64,000 bases of DNA from Lujinxingia litoralis (GCF_003260125.1 NZ_QHKO01000003.1:248001-312000); one strand, 5' to 3'; positions 44,431 through 54,393 are shown, numbered from the stretch's first letter. A program made the numbers and translations. The notes: generated from the sequence alone by a model not told the origin.

Positions 44431-46035
44431 TCAGAACTGCAGCGCCGCGGTCACCGCGAAGTGCCAGATGTTGTAGTTTTCGATGCGGAAGCGGGCCCCG
44501 GAGTTATCGTAGCTCGGGTTGTAGGCCGGGTTCCGCTCGTAGCGGGCATCGGGGCCGGTGAGCGCGACGGTGTCGTCGTTGCTTCGGTTGGAGTTGCGTC
44601 CGGTGCGCGCGTTGGTCAGAAGGTGGGTCTGGTGGTGGGTGATGCCGCCGACGGCTTTGACCTGGAAGTAGTGCGAGGGCTGCAGGTTCAGGCCCAGCTG
44701 GCCGGCGAAGGTGCCGTAGCTGCCGACAGTGGCCAGGTCGCGGAAGGCGTACTCCGAGGTATCTCCGCCTTCCAGGGCGTCGCGCAGGTCGTAGATCGGC
44801 AGGGGCCGGGCGTTGGAGGGCTGGCGAACCACCCAGGCGCAGGCGACATCTTCAGGGTTGCTCAGTCGGCCGTTGGCATCGAACTTCGGGCGCACCGACT
44901 CCAGGGTGCGGTTGTTACATTCGTTGTTTTTGCTGGTCATGTGGTCGAAGAGCGCCGTGTAGTCGCGGCCCTCGCTGGTGTAACCAAAGCGGAAGCGCAG
45001 ATCGATGCCGTAGCGGGCGCCGGTTTCGGGGTCTTCGTAGGGGATGAATTCGCTGCCCACGGTGAACATGCCGCTCATTGGCGCGTTGAGGATGACCTGG
45101 CCCTGGCTGTCGGCGTTGGGGTCGGTGCGGCCGTAGAGGGAGTCGGTCGAGGCCAGGGGCAGGTTGTACTCCATGCCGAAGTAGGGCGCGATCCAGTCGA
45201 AGCGCTTGGAGGCATCCACCGAGAAATTGAGGTTATGCAGCCCGCGGCCCACCGCGGTGTTATCAAAACGCTCTACCTCGGTAATGGGCATGGTGTAGTC
45301 GAGCCCGAGTGCCAAAGTGGCCTTGGTCGGGTCGCGCTGGTCGTTCCAGGGCGCCCAGTGCAGCCCGATGGTCGGATCGGCCAGCCCGCGGCGCGTGGTC
45401 TCGGTGCGGTAATTATCATCGAGGTCGAAGTAGCGGTAGAGCTGGAACTCATCGAGTCCGGCCACAAACTGCGAGGCGCTCTGGCCGGGCTGGAAGATGG
45501 TTTCAGCATGGCGCGTGATGCGCTCGTTGCTGGGGTCGACCGAGGAGTTGGCCGCATTGACGATCCGCTGATCATCATCGGCGTACTTAAGCGCCCGGCT
45601 CGATTCGAAGACGTAGGGCAACGTTGCCCGGAACTCGAGATCCTTATAGATGCCGGCACGCAGGGTGATGTCGAGTGCGCTGCGCGTCTGGCGGTAGAGC
45701 ATCTCTTTGTTGTTTACGATCGACGCCTCGCGGCAGCGTCCGGAGTCGCGAACCAGACGAGGATTCTCATCGACGGTGTCGGTCGAACCGCCGGTGGGCA
45801 CGCAGGGCGCTTCGCGGCTGATACGGGCAGTTCCGTAGTCAAAGCGAAAGGTTGGCTCGAGATGGAAGTCGAAGGGATCGTAGGTGGCCTCGTCGAGGTC
45901 GTCGAAGTCATCGGCGGCGTCGACAAGGTCCGTAAATTCCGCGCCGGTGGCGGTGGCGGGCAGTGCCATACTTGCGGCAGCCAGGGCGAACACAAGGGGG
46001 CCTGCGGTCAGTCGATCCAGAACACGCACCAGCAT
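44431..46035 (-). CDS. outer-membrane beta-barrel protein
   Basis: The 534-residue product starts at the ATG ending at 46035 behind GAGGAG. A Sec signal peptide ends near residue 30 (PATATGA). The mature protein alternates aromatic and polar residues typical of beta strands (FHLEPTFRFDYG, YGIDLRFRFGYTSEG, NLNFSVDASKRF) and ends HFAVTAALQF; a terminal Phe is the usual BAM recognition signal. An acidic stretch follows the signal peptide. GltA, GltB and GltH of the gliding complex are outer-membrane barrels, so a role with the neighbouring cluster is possible, but the gene is on the other strand and behind rsmI. Confidence 0.8.
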   Translation of the reverse strand: MLVRVLDRLTAGPLVFALAAASMALPATATGAEFTDLVDAADDFDDLDEATYDPFDFHLEPTFRFDYGTARISREAPCVPTGGSTDTVDENPRLVRDSGRCREASIVNNKEMLYRQTRSALDITLRAGIYKDLEFRATLPYVFESSRALKYADDDQRIVNAANSSVDPSNERITRHAETIFQPGQSASQFVAGLDEFQLYRYFDLDDNYRTETTRRGLADPTIGLHWAPWNDQRDPTKATLALGLDYTMPITEVERFDNTAVGRGLHNLNFSVDASKRFDWIAPYFGMEYNLPLASTDSLYGRTDPNADSQGQVILNAPMSGMFTVGSEFIPYEDPETGARYGIDLRFRFGYTSEGRDYTALFDHMTSKNNECNNRTLESVRPKFDANGRLSNPEDVACAWVVRQPSNARPLPIYDLRDALEGGDTSEYAFRDLATVGSYGTFAGQLGLNLQPSHYFQVKAVGGITHHQTHLLTNARTGRNSNRSNDDTVALTGPDARYERNPAYNPSYDNSGARFRIENYNIWHFAVTAALQF

Positions 46036-46552
46036 AGGATACTCCTCGATCCGACCAGAGTTTGGCGTCGCTTCCATGGGCCGGGGCCTCTGCCGGACAA
46101 GGGGCGGTGTAGGGCGAACGCGCACCAGTCATTTGGGCGGATATTTGAACGCAAAAACCATCTTTGAGGCACCCTGCATAGCTAGCAGTGAGGCTTGGAG
46201 GTGTCAAGACAGGGGGGCGGTGGGAGCATGGTCGGTAGGTTGGGCGAATCACAAGACTTTACGGAGCGTATCATTGACGACCGCGGAGGGCCTTGGGATA
46301 TTGAAGTATCCCTTTAAGGATTATGTGGGTGATTCGGAACGTCATTATGGGGGTGAAAAACTTTCCCCAGCACGTGATTCGTGCCAGAACTATGATGGCT
46401 AAATTCTTATCCAACTTGCGGTTGCAATCCGTGGGGAATGATGTATCAACGCAGCATACGTCGCAGAGCGGGCGATCTGGAGCAGGACCGCAGCGCGCTG
46501 CTGACTGGAAGTAAGACGAAGTCTGTCGAGCCGTAACGCGTAAGGAAGTCGT
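46036..46552. other. 517-base divergent intergenic region
   Basis: This separates the outer-membrane protein gene (leftward) from the RodZ-like gene (rightward). It is less GC-rich than the neighbouring genes. No coding frame with family features was seen. A sigma-70-like pair is listed separately at 46274-46302. Confidence 0.5.
46274..46302 (+). promoter_or_regulatory. candidate sigma-70 promoter upstream of the RodZ-like gene
   Basis: TTGACG at 46274-46279 and GATATT at 46297-46302 are separated by 17 bases. The leader to the start codon at 46553 would be about 245 bases, which is long, so another promoter may lie closer. Confidence 0.3.
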
Positions 46553-47134
46553 ATGAAATCGCCCGGAATGATGCTCCGCGAAGCTCGCGAAGAAAGGGGG
46601 CTGGCGCTCGGGGATGTGGCAGCCATGACCCGCATCCCGCGTCAGATGCTTGAGCATCTTGAGAATGATCGCTTTGAAGAGTACGTGGCCGAAGTCTTTT
46701 TGCGCGGCCATCTGCGCAACTACTCGCGTGAACTGGGGCTGGAAAGCGAGCAGGTGATCCAGGCCTACGAGCGGTTCACCGGGCGCACGCGCCAGGCGCT
46801 CCTGGTGCCCGAAGAAAAGCGAGCCACTCCGGAGCCCCGCGCGGTGGTCCAGTCGGCAGCCCGCGTGGCCACCGCCCCGAGTGCGGCGGCGACGGCGACC
46901 GCCCCGATGGGATTCGATCTGCAACGCTATTTTGAGACGGTGCGCCCCAGCCATATGGTGGCGGTGGTGCTGGTGCTCTTTGGCATCTTTGTGATGTTCA
47001 GCTTTCTGAGCACGAATCGCGCCAGCGCCAGCGACGCGGCCGGGTTCCCGCAGGCGGAGAGTTCGGCCTGGGAGCTGGAGCAGGAGTTGGAGCAGACCCG
47101 CTGGTTGCTCGAGCAGCCCGGCGAGTCTCGCTAA
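46553..47134 (+). CDS. RodZ-like HTH membrane protein
   Basis: This 193-residue protein has an N-terminal Cro/XRE-type helix-turn-helix (MLREAREERGLALGDVAAMT, then PRQMLEHLENDRFEEY and FLRGHLRNYSRELGL), the HTH_25 type found in RodZ. An Ala/Pro-rich linker and one membrane helix (HMVAVVLVLFGIFVMFSFL, ~140-160) follow, with a short Glu-rich C-terminus. RodZ links MreB to the envelope in rod-shaped cells. The RodZ C-terminal beta domain is absent here, so it may be a shortened RodZ or a membrane-bound regulator. Confidence 0.75.
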   Translation: MKSPGMMLREAREERGLALGDVAAMTRIPRQMLEHLENDRFEEYVAEVFLRGHLRNYSRELGLESEQVIQAYERFTGRTRQALLVPEEKRATPEPRAVVQSAARVATAPSAAATATAPMGFDLQRYFETVRPSHMVAVVLVLFGIFVMFSFLSTNRASASDAAGFPQAESSAWELEQELEQTRWLLEQPGESR

Positions 47135-47160
47135 ACAGGGCGCACGCGTTTACGACGACA

Positions 47161-47194
47161 AAAAAGCCAACCTCATCTGAGGTTGGCTTTTTTT
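47161..47194. terminator. bidirectional intrinsic terminator
   Basis: AAGCCAACCTCA at 47164-47175 pairs perfectly with TGAGGTTGGCTT at 47178-47189, with As before and Ts after. It lies between the convergent RodZ-like and flavoprotein genes. Confidence 0.94.
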
Positions 47195-47221
47195 ATGCCG
47201 CGCGCATGCGCCGCCTGCATC

Positions 47222-48508
47222 TTAAGCTCGGGCCAGGGTATTGAAGCGCTCGGCCAGGGCGCGGGCCTCGACGATGTTGTCTTCGATCGAGCAGTAGGTC
47301 CATCCGCCGTAGCGTCCGACCGAGTAGACGCCGGCCTGCTTTAGGATCGATGAGAGCTCGGCGAAGTGGTCCCGGGAGCGGGAGGTGATGTGCACGTAGG
47401 CCGGATCCAGGACCACGCTGTGGTGGGAGAGCAGGGTGTGGTCGTCGATGATGCCCGTGCGCTTGAGATCCTGGAGAACACGCTCGCGCGCGGCCGCCAC
47501 GTCGACTTCGGCGTCGGTGCTCATGCCGACCTCGACGTACAGGCTCATGCGATCGGTGTTCATGATGTTGTCGTAGAAGCCCACCCGGTAAAAGGAGAGC
47601 TCTCGCTCGGGGAAGTAGATCCAGTGCACATCTTCCGGACCTTTTTTGTCGAACCCCAGATTAAAGACGAGCACCTTGTTGGAGGTGAAAACATCCGGAT
47701 CGTGGGGGAGCGAGCTCATGTTCAGCAGACGGTCAAAGGGGGCCGACGAGATCAGGTGGCGATAGCGCACCTTTTGGCCGCTTTGAAGTGTGGCAACCTT
47801 TGCATTTAAATCGATGCTTTCGACGCCGTCGCCCAGACGAATCTTCTCTGGAGGGAGCTCGCCGGCCAGGGCCTCCACGTAGCGGATCGCGCCGTTGATC
47901 GGGTAGGTAAACGTGGCGTTGTACGAGGCGTTGTCGGGGCGGCGCATGTTGCGAACGATGCTTTTGACGTCTGCGTAGGGGAAGAAGCGACCCATGGCGT
48001 CGCGGTCGAGTTCTTCGAGATCGCAGGCGTAGAGCTTTTCGTTGTAGGGGATCAGAAAGAGTTCCGAAATGGAGCAACCGAACTTCTCGTAGAGCATGCC
48101 TTTAAACGAATCATTCTCCACCTGCGGGGCGGCCTCCTCCCGGAAGAAGAGGTCGTAGAGGCAGTCGATGAACTGCTCTTTAGGAAGCTGGTGAATGTTC
48201 TTTTGGAAGGGGAAGTCGATGCGATCTTGCCCGATCTGAATCAGGGACTTCTTGACGACCGTGATGACTTCATCGGGAAGCATCCGCTCGCGGAGGTAGG
48301 CTTCAATGTCGGGATGTTTGAAGTGAAAGAAGTGTCCGGAGTAGTCCCAGACGAAGCCATCCTGGTGAACGGTTTTACACCAGCCGCCGATCTCCTGATC
48401 GCGCTCGACGACGAGGACATCATCGCTCTCCAGGAAGTTGGCAAAGGCCAGGCCGGTCATGCCGGCACCGACGACGAGAAAGGATGTTTCGAGCAGGGGT
48501 TGAGACAT
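47222..48508 (-). CDS. FAD-dependent oxidoreductase, UDP-galactopyranose-mutase/amine-oxidase-like
   Basis: This 428-residue protein has an N-terminal FAD fold ([12 protein letters not shown], GxGxxG at 14-19), an ADP-ribose-binding [12 protein letters not shown], then [18 protein letters not shown]. The middle part [20 protein letters not shown] resembles the GLF/protoporphyrinogen-oxidase-like family. The closing [21 protein letters not shown] is a typical FAD-binding C-terminus. Members include UDP-galactopyranose mutase and enzymes of surface polysaccharide synthesis. No sugar genes are adjacent, so the substrate is open. Confidence 0.8.
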   Translation of the reverse strand: MSQPLLETSFLVVGAGMTGLAFANFLESDDVLVVERDQEIGGWCKTVHQDGFVWDYSGHFFHFKHPDIEAYLRERMLPDEVITVVKKSLIQIGQDRIDFPFQKNIHQLPKEQFIDCLYDLFFREEAAPQVENDSFKGMLYEKFGCSISELFLIPYNEKLYACDLEELDRDAMGRFFPYADVKSIVRNMRRPDNASYNATFTYPINGAIRYVEALAGELPPEKIRLGDGVESIDLNAKVATLQSGQKVRYRHLISSAPFDRLLNMSSLPHDPDVFTSNKVLVFNLGFDKKGPEDVHWIYFPERELSFYRVGFYDNIMNTDRMSLYVEVGMSTDAEVDVAAARERVLQDLKRTGIIDDHTLLSHHSVVLDPAYVHITSRSRDHFAELSSILKQAGVYSVGRYGGWTYCSIEDNIVEARALAERFNTLARA

Positions 48509-48740
48509 AGGTCATACTCTCAAGATGCGATGACGGGCGGTAGGATGTGCAGTTGGCTCAGGGGGGCCGCGGGGCCTTGTGCCAAGGTTACGTCCCGGGC
48601 GGCGTTTGCACGACGGAAAAGCAATGAGGGACATCGCTCGGCGAACCGTGCCGACGAAGGTAACGGAAGCGTCTGGCCGAGGGTGTTCGGGAGGCTGACG
48701 TCCGAAGGGTGAGGCAAGCTTAGAGGGAAAGGCGCAGCGA

Positions 48741-49634
48741 TTAAAAGAGAAGCTGCAGGCTCGCGCCGCTAAGGCCGGGGCCGAGGACCGGGGTCAGTCG
48801 CAGTGCCTGGGCGTCTTCGCTTCGGCGGTCGACGATGGAGAGGTAGACACCGGCGCCAAGGGCAGCGGCGCTCAGGGTGTAGAGGGTGGGGACCATCCAG
48901 CGGGCGCTGCGTTGGTAGTCGCTCCACGCTCGGCGGCGGATGATCAGGCGTTCGGCGTCGGCGGGATCCTCGGATCGGGAGAGGGCATCGAGCTCGCTCT
49001 GACGTTGCAGGGCGATGATGTGCAGGCTGATGCCGGTGATGGCTGTGGCGCTCCCACCGCCGAGGAAGGCCCAGGCCAGCGGCGTGGGCGCAAAGTCAAA
49101 CCCGCCGACTGAGGCCACCGGGGCTTCCGGAGCGAGCGCATCACGTTGGGCTTGCAGCCTGGTCAGACGCTCGCTGGATTCGGTGGAAAGGTGTAGGCGC
49201 TCCAACTCGCCAAGATGGTAGTTGGCCAGCGGGAGGTCGTCGTCGTTCAGGGCTTCTTCGGCCAGGTTGAGGTGGCAGTCGCGTTCTACGGTGCGCACAT
49301 CGGCCAGGTCTTCGGGCAAGGCCTGGTCGCTCTTTAAGAAGTCCCGCACCGGGGCCAGGGCGCTTCGGCAGTCACCGGCGCGGTACCAGGCGATCATCTC
49401 GTTTTTGAGGAGCACCGGATCGGCGTAGGCGCGATAGGCAGCGCGAAAGGTAATGGCGCCGGCTTCGAAGTTACCGTCGAGAACCTCGCGGGTGGCTTCA
49501 TCGCTGAGTTCGAGCATGCGCTCGTAGTTCGGGTCCTCGCCCTGAGCGGCGGCCGTAGCGCTGAAGCAAAGGACCAGCCAGGCGATCGAGATGGCGAGCG
49601 TGCGGGGGAAGAAACTCACAGGCAAGCTCCGCAA
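48741..49634 (-). CDS. secreted TPR-like protein with C-terminal membrane segments
   Basis: This 297-residue protein has a signal peptide (FSATAAAQ near residue 31), a helical TPR-like domain (FEAGAITFRAAYRAYADPVL, NLAEEALNDDDLPLANYHLG) and two hydrophobic segments in the C-terminal third (PLAWAFLGGGSATAITGISL and WMVPTLYTLSAAALGAGVYL). It ends in LQLLF. The layout is common for myxobacterial proteins encoded next to Ser/Thr kinases. It lies 9 bases downstream of the kinase gene, so the two are probably co-transcribed. No specific function is known to me. Confidence 0.65.
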   Translation of the reverse strand: MRSLPVSFFPRTLAISIAWLVLCFSATAAAQGEDPNYERMLELSDEATREVLDGNFEAGAITFRAAYRAYADPVLLKNEMIAWYRAGDCRSALAPVRDFLKSDQALPEDLADVRTVERDCHLNLAEEALNDDDLPLANYHLGELERLHLSTESSERLTRLQAQRDALAPEAPVASVGGFDFAPTPLAWAFLGGGSATAITGISLHIIALQRQSELDALSRSEDPADAERLIIRRRAWSDYQRSARWMVPTLYTLSAAALGAGVYLSIVDRRSEDAQALRLTPVLGPGLSGASLQLLF

Positions 49635-49643
49635 AAAGAGGGT

Positions 49644-51254
49644 TCAAAGACCCAGACGCGCCGGTCGGCGCGGTGCATTTTCGTTCTGCTCATCGTAGTG
49701 CAGGCGCACCGGGGCGTCTTCCTCGGTAGTGGATTTCGAGGAGGCGGTGCGCCGGGTGCTTCGCGGGCGTGAAGGCTTCGAAGAGTCGGACTCGGCGCGG
49801 CGCTGCGTGGCCGGGCGAGTAGGCGGAGGGGGAGGAGGGAACTCCGGCGCGGCGGCGTCTTGAAGGTCAGTGGGGGCTTCGGGGGTGGGCGTCTCGGGCT
49901 CGGCGACGCTGACTTCGCGCGGAGCGGGGCCGTCGGCTGTGGGGAGGCTCCGGGGGGGCATGGGGGGAGGTTCGGGAGTCGAGGAGGCGGCCGCGGGGCT
50001 GTCTTGAGGTGCGGCGGCGGGCGTGTTGGCGTCTGTTTTGGCTCCGACCCACCAGAGGAGGGAGGCAAACATCGCTACGAGCACGAGGGCCAGGCCCAGC
50101 ACGCGGCCGCGGTGCCTGTCTGTCTGCGCGCGCGGGTAGGGACCGGCATCGGTGGGCGGAGGCAGGTGCCGTGGTGCGGGCTCGTGGGCGCCGAGCATGG
50201 TCGGGATCGTCGTAGGTCTGGCGTCGCCGGGAGCTTCGACGATGGAAGAGGTGTGTGGAGAGGGGAGGTCCAGTGGGATGTTGAGCGAGGGATCGCTCTC
50301 ATCGATGTTGAGCAGGGTGGGCTCTTGCTCGCGAGTTGCGGATCCCTCGGACGGGCTGACTCCGGCCAGCGGGACCTGGAGTTCTTTGTGCGAGATCTGC
50401 GCGAGTCGATCGTGAACAACTTTGCCACTGCTCGGGCGAGCGGTCGGATCTTTGGCGAGCAGATCCGCGATCACCTGGCGCAGCTCCGCGGGGAGACCGG
50501 GGCGACGCAGGGGTGGGGGATCTTGATGAATGTGCATCATCAAGATGTCGAGCGGGGTGTCGGCAAAGAAGGGAAGCCGGTTTTCGAGGAGTTCGTAGCC
50601 GATCACCCCTAGAGAGTAGAGATCGGTGGCCGGGGTCAGGTTGCGGGAGGATTGCGCCTGTTCCGGGCTCATGTAGGGGGGCGTCCCAAAGAGTTCGCCG
50701 GCGCGTGTGAGGCGGTCGGCCTCGAAATCGTCCTCGTCGCTGCTCTCTCCGGTCACGATCTGGGCGATGCCAAAGTCGAGGACTTTGACCGCCCGGCTGC
50801 CGTCGGTCTGACGGGCGAGCATGATGTTTTCTGGCTTCAGATCGCGATGGAGGATGCCGTGATGGTGGGCGTGATCCAGGGCCGACGCGATCTGCTTGAG
50901 AATGGAGACGACTTCGGCCAGCTCCAGGCGTTGGTGCACCAGCTGGTCCAGGGCGGTGCCATCAATGAACTCCACCACCGTGTAGAGCGCGTTCAGATCT
51001 TCGGAGTAGCCAAAATCGTAGAGCGTGATGCAGTTGGGGTGGTTGAGCCGGCCGATGGCCCGGGCCTCGACCTCGAAACGCGCCTGGACGCTTTGCTGTT
51101 GGGCAAAGTTGGGGTGCAGCAGCTTCACAGCCACCGGTCGGTCTACCATCAGCTGTGTGCCGCGGTAGACCGCTCCCATGCCGCCGTGACCGATCTGCTC
51201 GTCAAGGCGGTACTTATTGTCGATGACCGTCCCGACGCGGGCGCCTGCTGCCAT
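49644..51254 (-). CDS. membrane Ser/Thr protein kinase (PknB type)
   Basis: Counting from the ATG ending at 51254 the product has 536 residues. The kinase domain spans ~12-280: P-loop IGHGGMGAVY (21-30), K44 in VAVKLL, catalytic HRDLKPEN (136-143), DFG at 160-162 and GTPPYMSPEQ. A juxtamembrane Pro-rich stretch, one membrane helix (VLGLALVLVAMFASLLWWVG) and a Pro/Ala/Ser-rich extracytoplasmic tail follow. It should phosphorylate Ser/Thr on unknown proteins; the FHA domain of the GltG-like protein is an attractive but unproven reader. The start is uncertain because no clear Shine-Dalgarno is seen and the frame is open to 51377. Confidence 0.9.
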   Translation of the reverse strand: MAAGARVGTVIDNKYRLDEQIGHGGMGAVYRGTQLMVDRPVAVKLLHPNFAQQQSVQARFEVEARAIGRLNHPNCITLYDFGYSEDLNALYTVVEFIDGTALDQLVHQRLELAEVVSILKQIASALDHAHHHGILHRDLKPENIMLARQTDGSRAVKVLDFGIAQIVTGESSDEDDFEADRLTRAGELFGTPPYMSPEQAQSSRNLTPATDLYSLGVIGYELLENRLPFFADTPLDILMMHIHQDPPPLRRPGLPAELRQVIADLLAKDPTARPSSGKVVHDRLAQISHKELQVPLAGVSPSEGSATREQEPTLLNIDESDPSLNIPLDLPSPHTSSIVEAPGDARPTTIPTMLGAHEPAPRHLPPPTDAGPYPRAQTDRHRGRVLGLALVLVAMFASLLWWVGAKTDANTPAAAPQDSPAAASSTPEPPPMPPRSLPTADGPAPREVSVAEPETPTPEAPTDLQDAAAPEFPPPPPPTRPATQRRAESDSSKPSRPRSTRRTASSKSTTEEDAPVRLHYDEQNENAPRRPARLGL

Positions 51255-51508
51255 GCTTGGACCGAGGAGAGCGGAGATTCGAAGGTCGATGAACGCTAGA
51301 GCTGAAGTTGAAGCGCTCGTGGTTCGCCAGGGTGCCATTGAAAGGCAGCGGTAAATCTGGCGGCGAGCGTTCAACATACCGTAACAAAGGCCGGGGGGAT
51401 GCGCAATTGACGCCCGGGCGCTCGGGCGGGCTTTTCACCGGGGGATGAGGCTGTTAGGTAGAGGTCGGGCAGCAGCGCTGTCCGTGACCGCCATGCAGTG
51501 AGGACACG

Positions 51509-51802
51509 ATGAAGAAGTGGATATTGGCCGCGGGATTCCTGTTTGCGATGGGCTGCGGTTCGGAGGCGACTGATCGGCCTGAGGATTGCCATCAGGGCGA
51601 GTATTATGATGAGGCCGGCGAGAAGTGTATCAGCTGTCCGGCGGTGCAGGAACCACAGTGCCGTGAAGGCTGTGGGCTGGAGATCGTTCAGGACCAGCGC
51701 GGGTGTCCGTTGGCGCGTTGCGAGTCGGGATGCGAAGGCTGCGCTGATGGCGAGGTCTATGACGAGAGCTCCCTTCAGTGTGTGGCGCCGGAGCCGCAGT
51801 GA
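51509..51802 (+). CDS. small Cys-rich lipoprotein
   Basis: This 97-residue protein has a lipoprotein signal ending FAMGCGSE (lipidated C16) and eleven further Cys in the mature part (CISCPAVQEPQCREGCG, CPLARCESGCEGC). It resembles the small disulfide-rich outer-membrane lipoproteins common in this group. GAGGACAC precedes the ATG. Its stop overlaps the GTG start of mutY by four bases, so translation is coupled although no functional link is evident. Confidence 0.75.
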   Translation: MKKWILAAGFLFAMGCGSEATDRPEDCHQGEYYDEAGEKCISCPAVQEPQCREGCGLEIVQDQRGCPLARCESGCEGCADGEVYDESSLQCVAPEPQ

Positions 51803-52908
51803 GGCAGGTGCTTGCGGAGTATGGGTGGGGCGAGGAGCTCGTATCGTTTCGCACGCAGCTGCTGAGTTGGTTTCGGCAGGCCCGACGTGAGCTGCCCTGG
51901 CGCGGGGTGGGGAACCCCTATGCGACCTGGGTCTCCGAGATCATGCTGCAGCAGACTCAGGTCGTAACGGTCATTGGCTACTTTGAGCGCTGGATGGAGG
52001 CGTTTCCCACGGTGGAGGCGCTGGCGGCGGCCGATGAGGAGCAGGTCCTGGAGCTGTGGTCGGGGCTGGGCTACTACCGGCGCGCGCGATTTTTGCATCG
52101 CGCAGCTCGGCAGGTGGTGGAGGAGCATCAGGGGAGGATCCCCTCGACGGTCAAGGGGCTGCGGGAGCTTCCCGGCGTGGGGCCCTACACGGCCGGGGCG
52201 ATCGCGTCGATTGCGTACGGGCGGCCGGCGGCGATCGTGGATGGCAACGTGATTCGGGTGCTGTCGCGGGTCTTTGAGCTGCGCGGCGACCCGCGAAGTA
52301 CCGAGAACCATAAGAAGCACTGGGCGCTGGCCGAGGCGCTGGTCGATCCGGTGTCACCGGGCGACTTCAATGAGGCGCTCATGGAGCTGGGCTCTCAGGT
52401 GTGCACGCCGCGCTCGCCGGCGTGTCTGATCTGTCCGGTGCGTGAGTTCTGTGCGGGATTTGCCGGGGGAGAGCCCGAGGCGTTGCCCGAGGTGACTCGT
52501 CGAAGTGCGCCAAAACCAATGCGTGCGGTCGCGGTCGTGGTCTGGCGTGTCGGTCCGGAGGGGCGGGAGTTGCTGGTGGGTCCCCGCCAGGCCGGGGGCT
52601 TGCTTGCTGGTTTGCTGGAGTTTCCGACGGTGGAGCGTGAGGGCAAGCGCTGGCCTGGTGTCGGCGAGGTCGCGTCGATGCTGGGGATCGAGGGGGAGCC
52701 CGTCGAAGTTGGAGAGCTGACACATATCTTCTCCCATCGCCGACTTCAGACGCGCATTTTATCGCTGGAGCTTTCGGAGACGCCCGAATGGAGCGATCCT
52801 GAGCGTTGGCGCTGGCTTCGGGAGGGCGAGGTTGAGGGGGCTGCCATCTCGGCGCTGACGCGCAAAATACTGCGGCGCTGGGTCGAGGCCGAGGTCCTTG
52901 AGGCGTGA
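51799..52908 (+). CDS. mutY: A/G-specific adenine DNA glycosylase
   Basis: With the GTG at 51799 (CGGAG upstream, GTGA overlap) the product has 369 residues. MutY removes adenine mispaired with 8-oxoguanine. Visible features are SEIMLQQTQV with catalytic Glu (E47), the helix-hairpin-helix LPGVGPYTA (124-132), catalytic D148 in VDGN, and 4Fe-4S ligands C202, C209, C212 and C218 (C-x6-C-x2-C-x5-C). The C-terminal NUDIX-like domain starts near residue 245, with FSHRRLQTR matching the MutY-specific H-x-F-S-H motif region. An ATG at 51778 is an alternative start. Confidence 0.95.
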   Translation: MRQVLAEYGWGEELVSFRTQLLSWFRQARRELPWRGVGNPYATWVSEIMLQQTQVVTVIGYFERWMEAFPTVEALAAADEEQVLELWSGLGYYRRARFLHRAARQVVEEHQGRIPSTVKGLRELPGVGPYTAGAIASIAYGRPAAIVDGNVIRVLSRVFELRGDPRSTENHKKHWALAEALVDPVSPGDFNEALMELGSQVCTPRSPACLICPVREFCAGFAGGEPEALPEVTRRSAPKPMRAVAVVVWRVGPEGRELLVGPRQAGGLLAGLLEFPTVEREGKRWPGVGEVASMLGIEGEPVEVGELTHIFSHRRLQTRILSLELSETPEWSDPERWRWLREGEVEGAAISALTRKILRRWVEAEVLEA

Positions 52909-52917
52909 GAAGCGGCC

Positions 52918-54393
52918 TCAGAGGTAGGGCGAGAGGAGGGCGGCGGCACCGTCGCGAAGTCGCTTCCAGCGGGGACGTTCCTGCCATTGTTCCAGGGTGA
53001 TCGGGGTGGCTTCGCTGATGCGGTCGCTGAGCATCTGGTCGAGGTGTCCTCCCAGCGTGGGGTCCCAGCACTCCAGGTTGAACTCAAAGTTCAGGCGGAG
53101 GCTGCGCGGGTCCATGTTGGCGGAGCCCAGGGTGAACCAGGTGCCATCGACGACCATGAGCTTGGAGTGATGAAAGGGCGGAGGGCTGAAGTAGATGTTG
53201 CAGCCCCACTCCAGCAAGGCTCCCAGGTGCGCCATGGAGGCCCACTGCACGTAGACGAGGTTGTTGACCGAGGGCAGCAGGATGTCGACCTGCACTCCGC
53301 GCAACGCGGCCAGGTTGAGTGCGGTGATCAGAGAATCATCGGGGATGAAATAAGGGGTCATGATGCGGACGCGCTCGCGGGCCGAGGCGATCGCGCCCAC
53401 CATCGTCCAGCGCAGACGGTCGAGATCTTCGTCGGGGCCATCGGCGATGCCTCGGGCCATTGCCTGACCGGCGGTCGTAGGCTCGGGGAAGAAGGCGTCG
53501 CCCTTAAGATGCTCGCCGGTGGTGAATTCCCAGTCTTCGGCGAAGACCTCCTGGAGGTGGGTGACCACGGGGCCCTGGACCTTGAAGTGAAGGTCGTGAA
53601 CCGGGAAGGATGGATGCGTGCTGAGGCGGTGAGCGTCGCGGATGTTGATGCCGCCGGTGAACCCCAGGTGACCGTCGATGACCATGATCTTGCGGTGGTT
53701 GCGAAGATTGACAGTCATGATGTGTGGCGGGAGCACGGAAGGCAGAAAGCGCGCCGCGGGGATACGGGCACGTTTGAGTCGTCTGAGAATTGAGGGAAAG
53801 GAGTAGCGCAGGCCGGCGGCGTCGATGAGCACGCGGACGTGGACGCCGCGTGTGTGGGCCCGCGCCAGCGCGTCGACGATCTGGCGTCCGATTTCGTCGT
53901 TATCGAAGATGTAGGTGACCAGGGTGACGGAGGACTTCGCCTCGTCGATGGCGCGGAGCATTTCTGGGTAGGCGCCGTCGCCGTCAAAGAGGGGGGTGAT
54001 GGCGTTGCCGATCACTAGGGGACGACGCACCACGCGATCGATCAGGGCGCGCAGGGGCACCAGGTGGACAGCGCGCGGGGTCAGATGAAAGGTCAGCGCG
54101 TCATCGTCGACGCGATAGCGTTCCAGGGTATCTCGCCGCTGATGGTGGGGGATGCCCAGCGATTCCGCGCGGCGTTGGATGCGGTTGATGCCAAGCATCA
54201 GGTAGGCTGCCGAGCCCAGCAGCGGCGCCAGCCACACCAGGGCCATCCAGGCAATGGTTGAGCCCGGGGCACGGCGAGAGAGCAGAATATGACCTGATGA
54301 GAGGAGCGCGGCGACCAGCGCGAGCGCGGTCAGCGTCATCGGGAGATAAGGGCCGATGGAGGCCTGCACAAGCTCTGAGATCGTGTCGAACAC
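52918..54393 (-). CDS. cls: cardiolipin synthase (phospholipase D family)
   Basis: This 491-residue protein has two N-terminal membrane helices (LTALALVAALL and TIAWMALVWLAPLLGSAAYL) and two HKD catalytic motifs: H233/K235/D240 in NHRKIMVIDG and H409/K411/D416 in HHSKLMVVDG, each followed by G-G/G-S-A-N type residues. It joins two phosphatidylglycerols to cardiolipin in the inner membrane. Length and layout match ClsA. It is convergent with mutY, with only 9 bases between the stops. Confidence 0.94.
   Translation of the reverse strand: MFDTISELVQASIGPYLPMTLTALALVAALLSSGHILLSRRAPGSTIAWMALVWLAPLLGSAAYLMLGINRIQRRAESLGIPHHQRRDTLERYRVDDDALTFHLTPRAVHLVPLRALIDRVVRRPLVIGNAITPLFDGDGAYPEMLRAIDEAKSSVTLVTYIFDNDEIGRQIVDALARAHTRGVHVRVLIDAAGLRYSFPSILRRLKRARIPAARFLPSVLPPHIMTVNLRNHRKIMVIDGHLGFTGGINIRDAHRLSTHPSFPVHDLHFKVQGPVVTHLQEVFAEDWEFTTGEHLKGDAFFPEPTTAGQAMARGIADGPDEDLDRLRWTMVGAIASARERVRIMTPYFIPDDSLITALNLAALRGVQVDILLPSVNNLVYVQWASMAHLGALLEWGCNIYFSPPPFHHSKLMVVDGTWFTLGSANMDPRSLRLNFEFNLECWDPTLGGHLDQMLSDRISEATPITLEQWQERPRWKRLRDGAAALLSPYL

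Noticed and set aside
46036..46552. Possible tRNA or small RNA in the 517-base gap
   Set aside because: No cloverleaf, CCA end or terminator-bounded hairpin could be found by eye.
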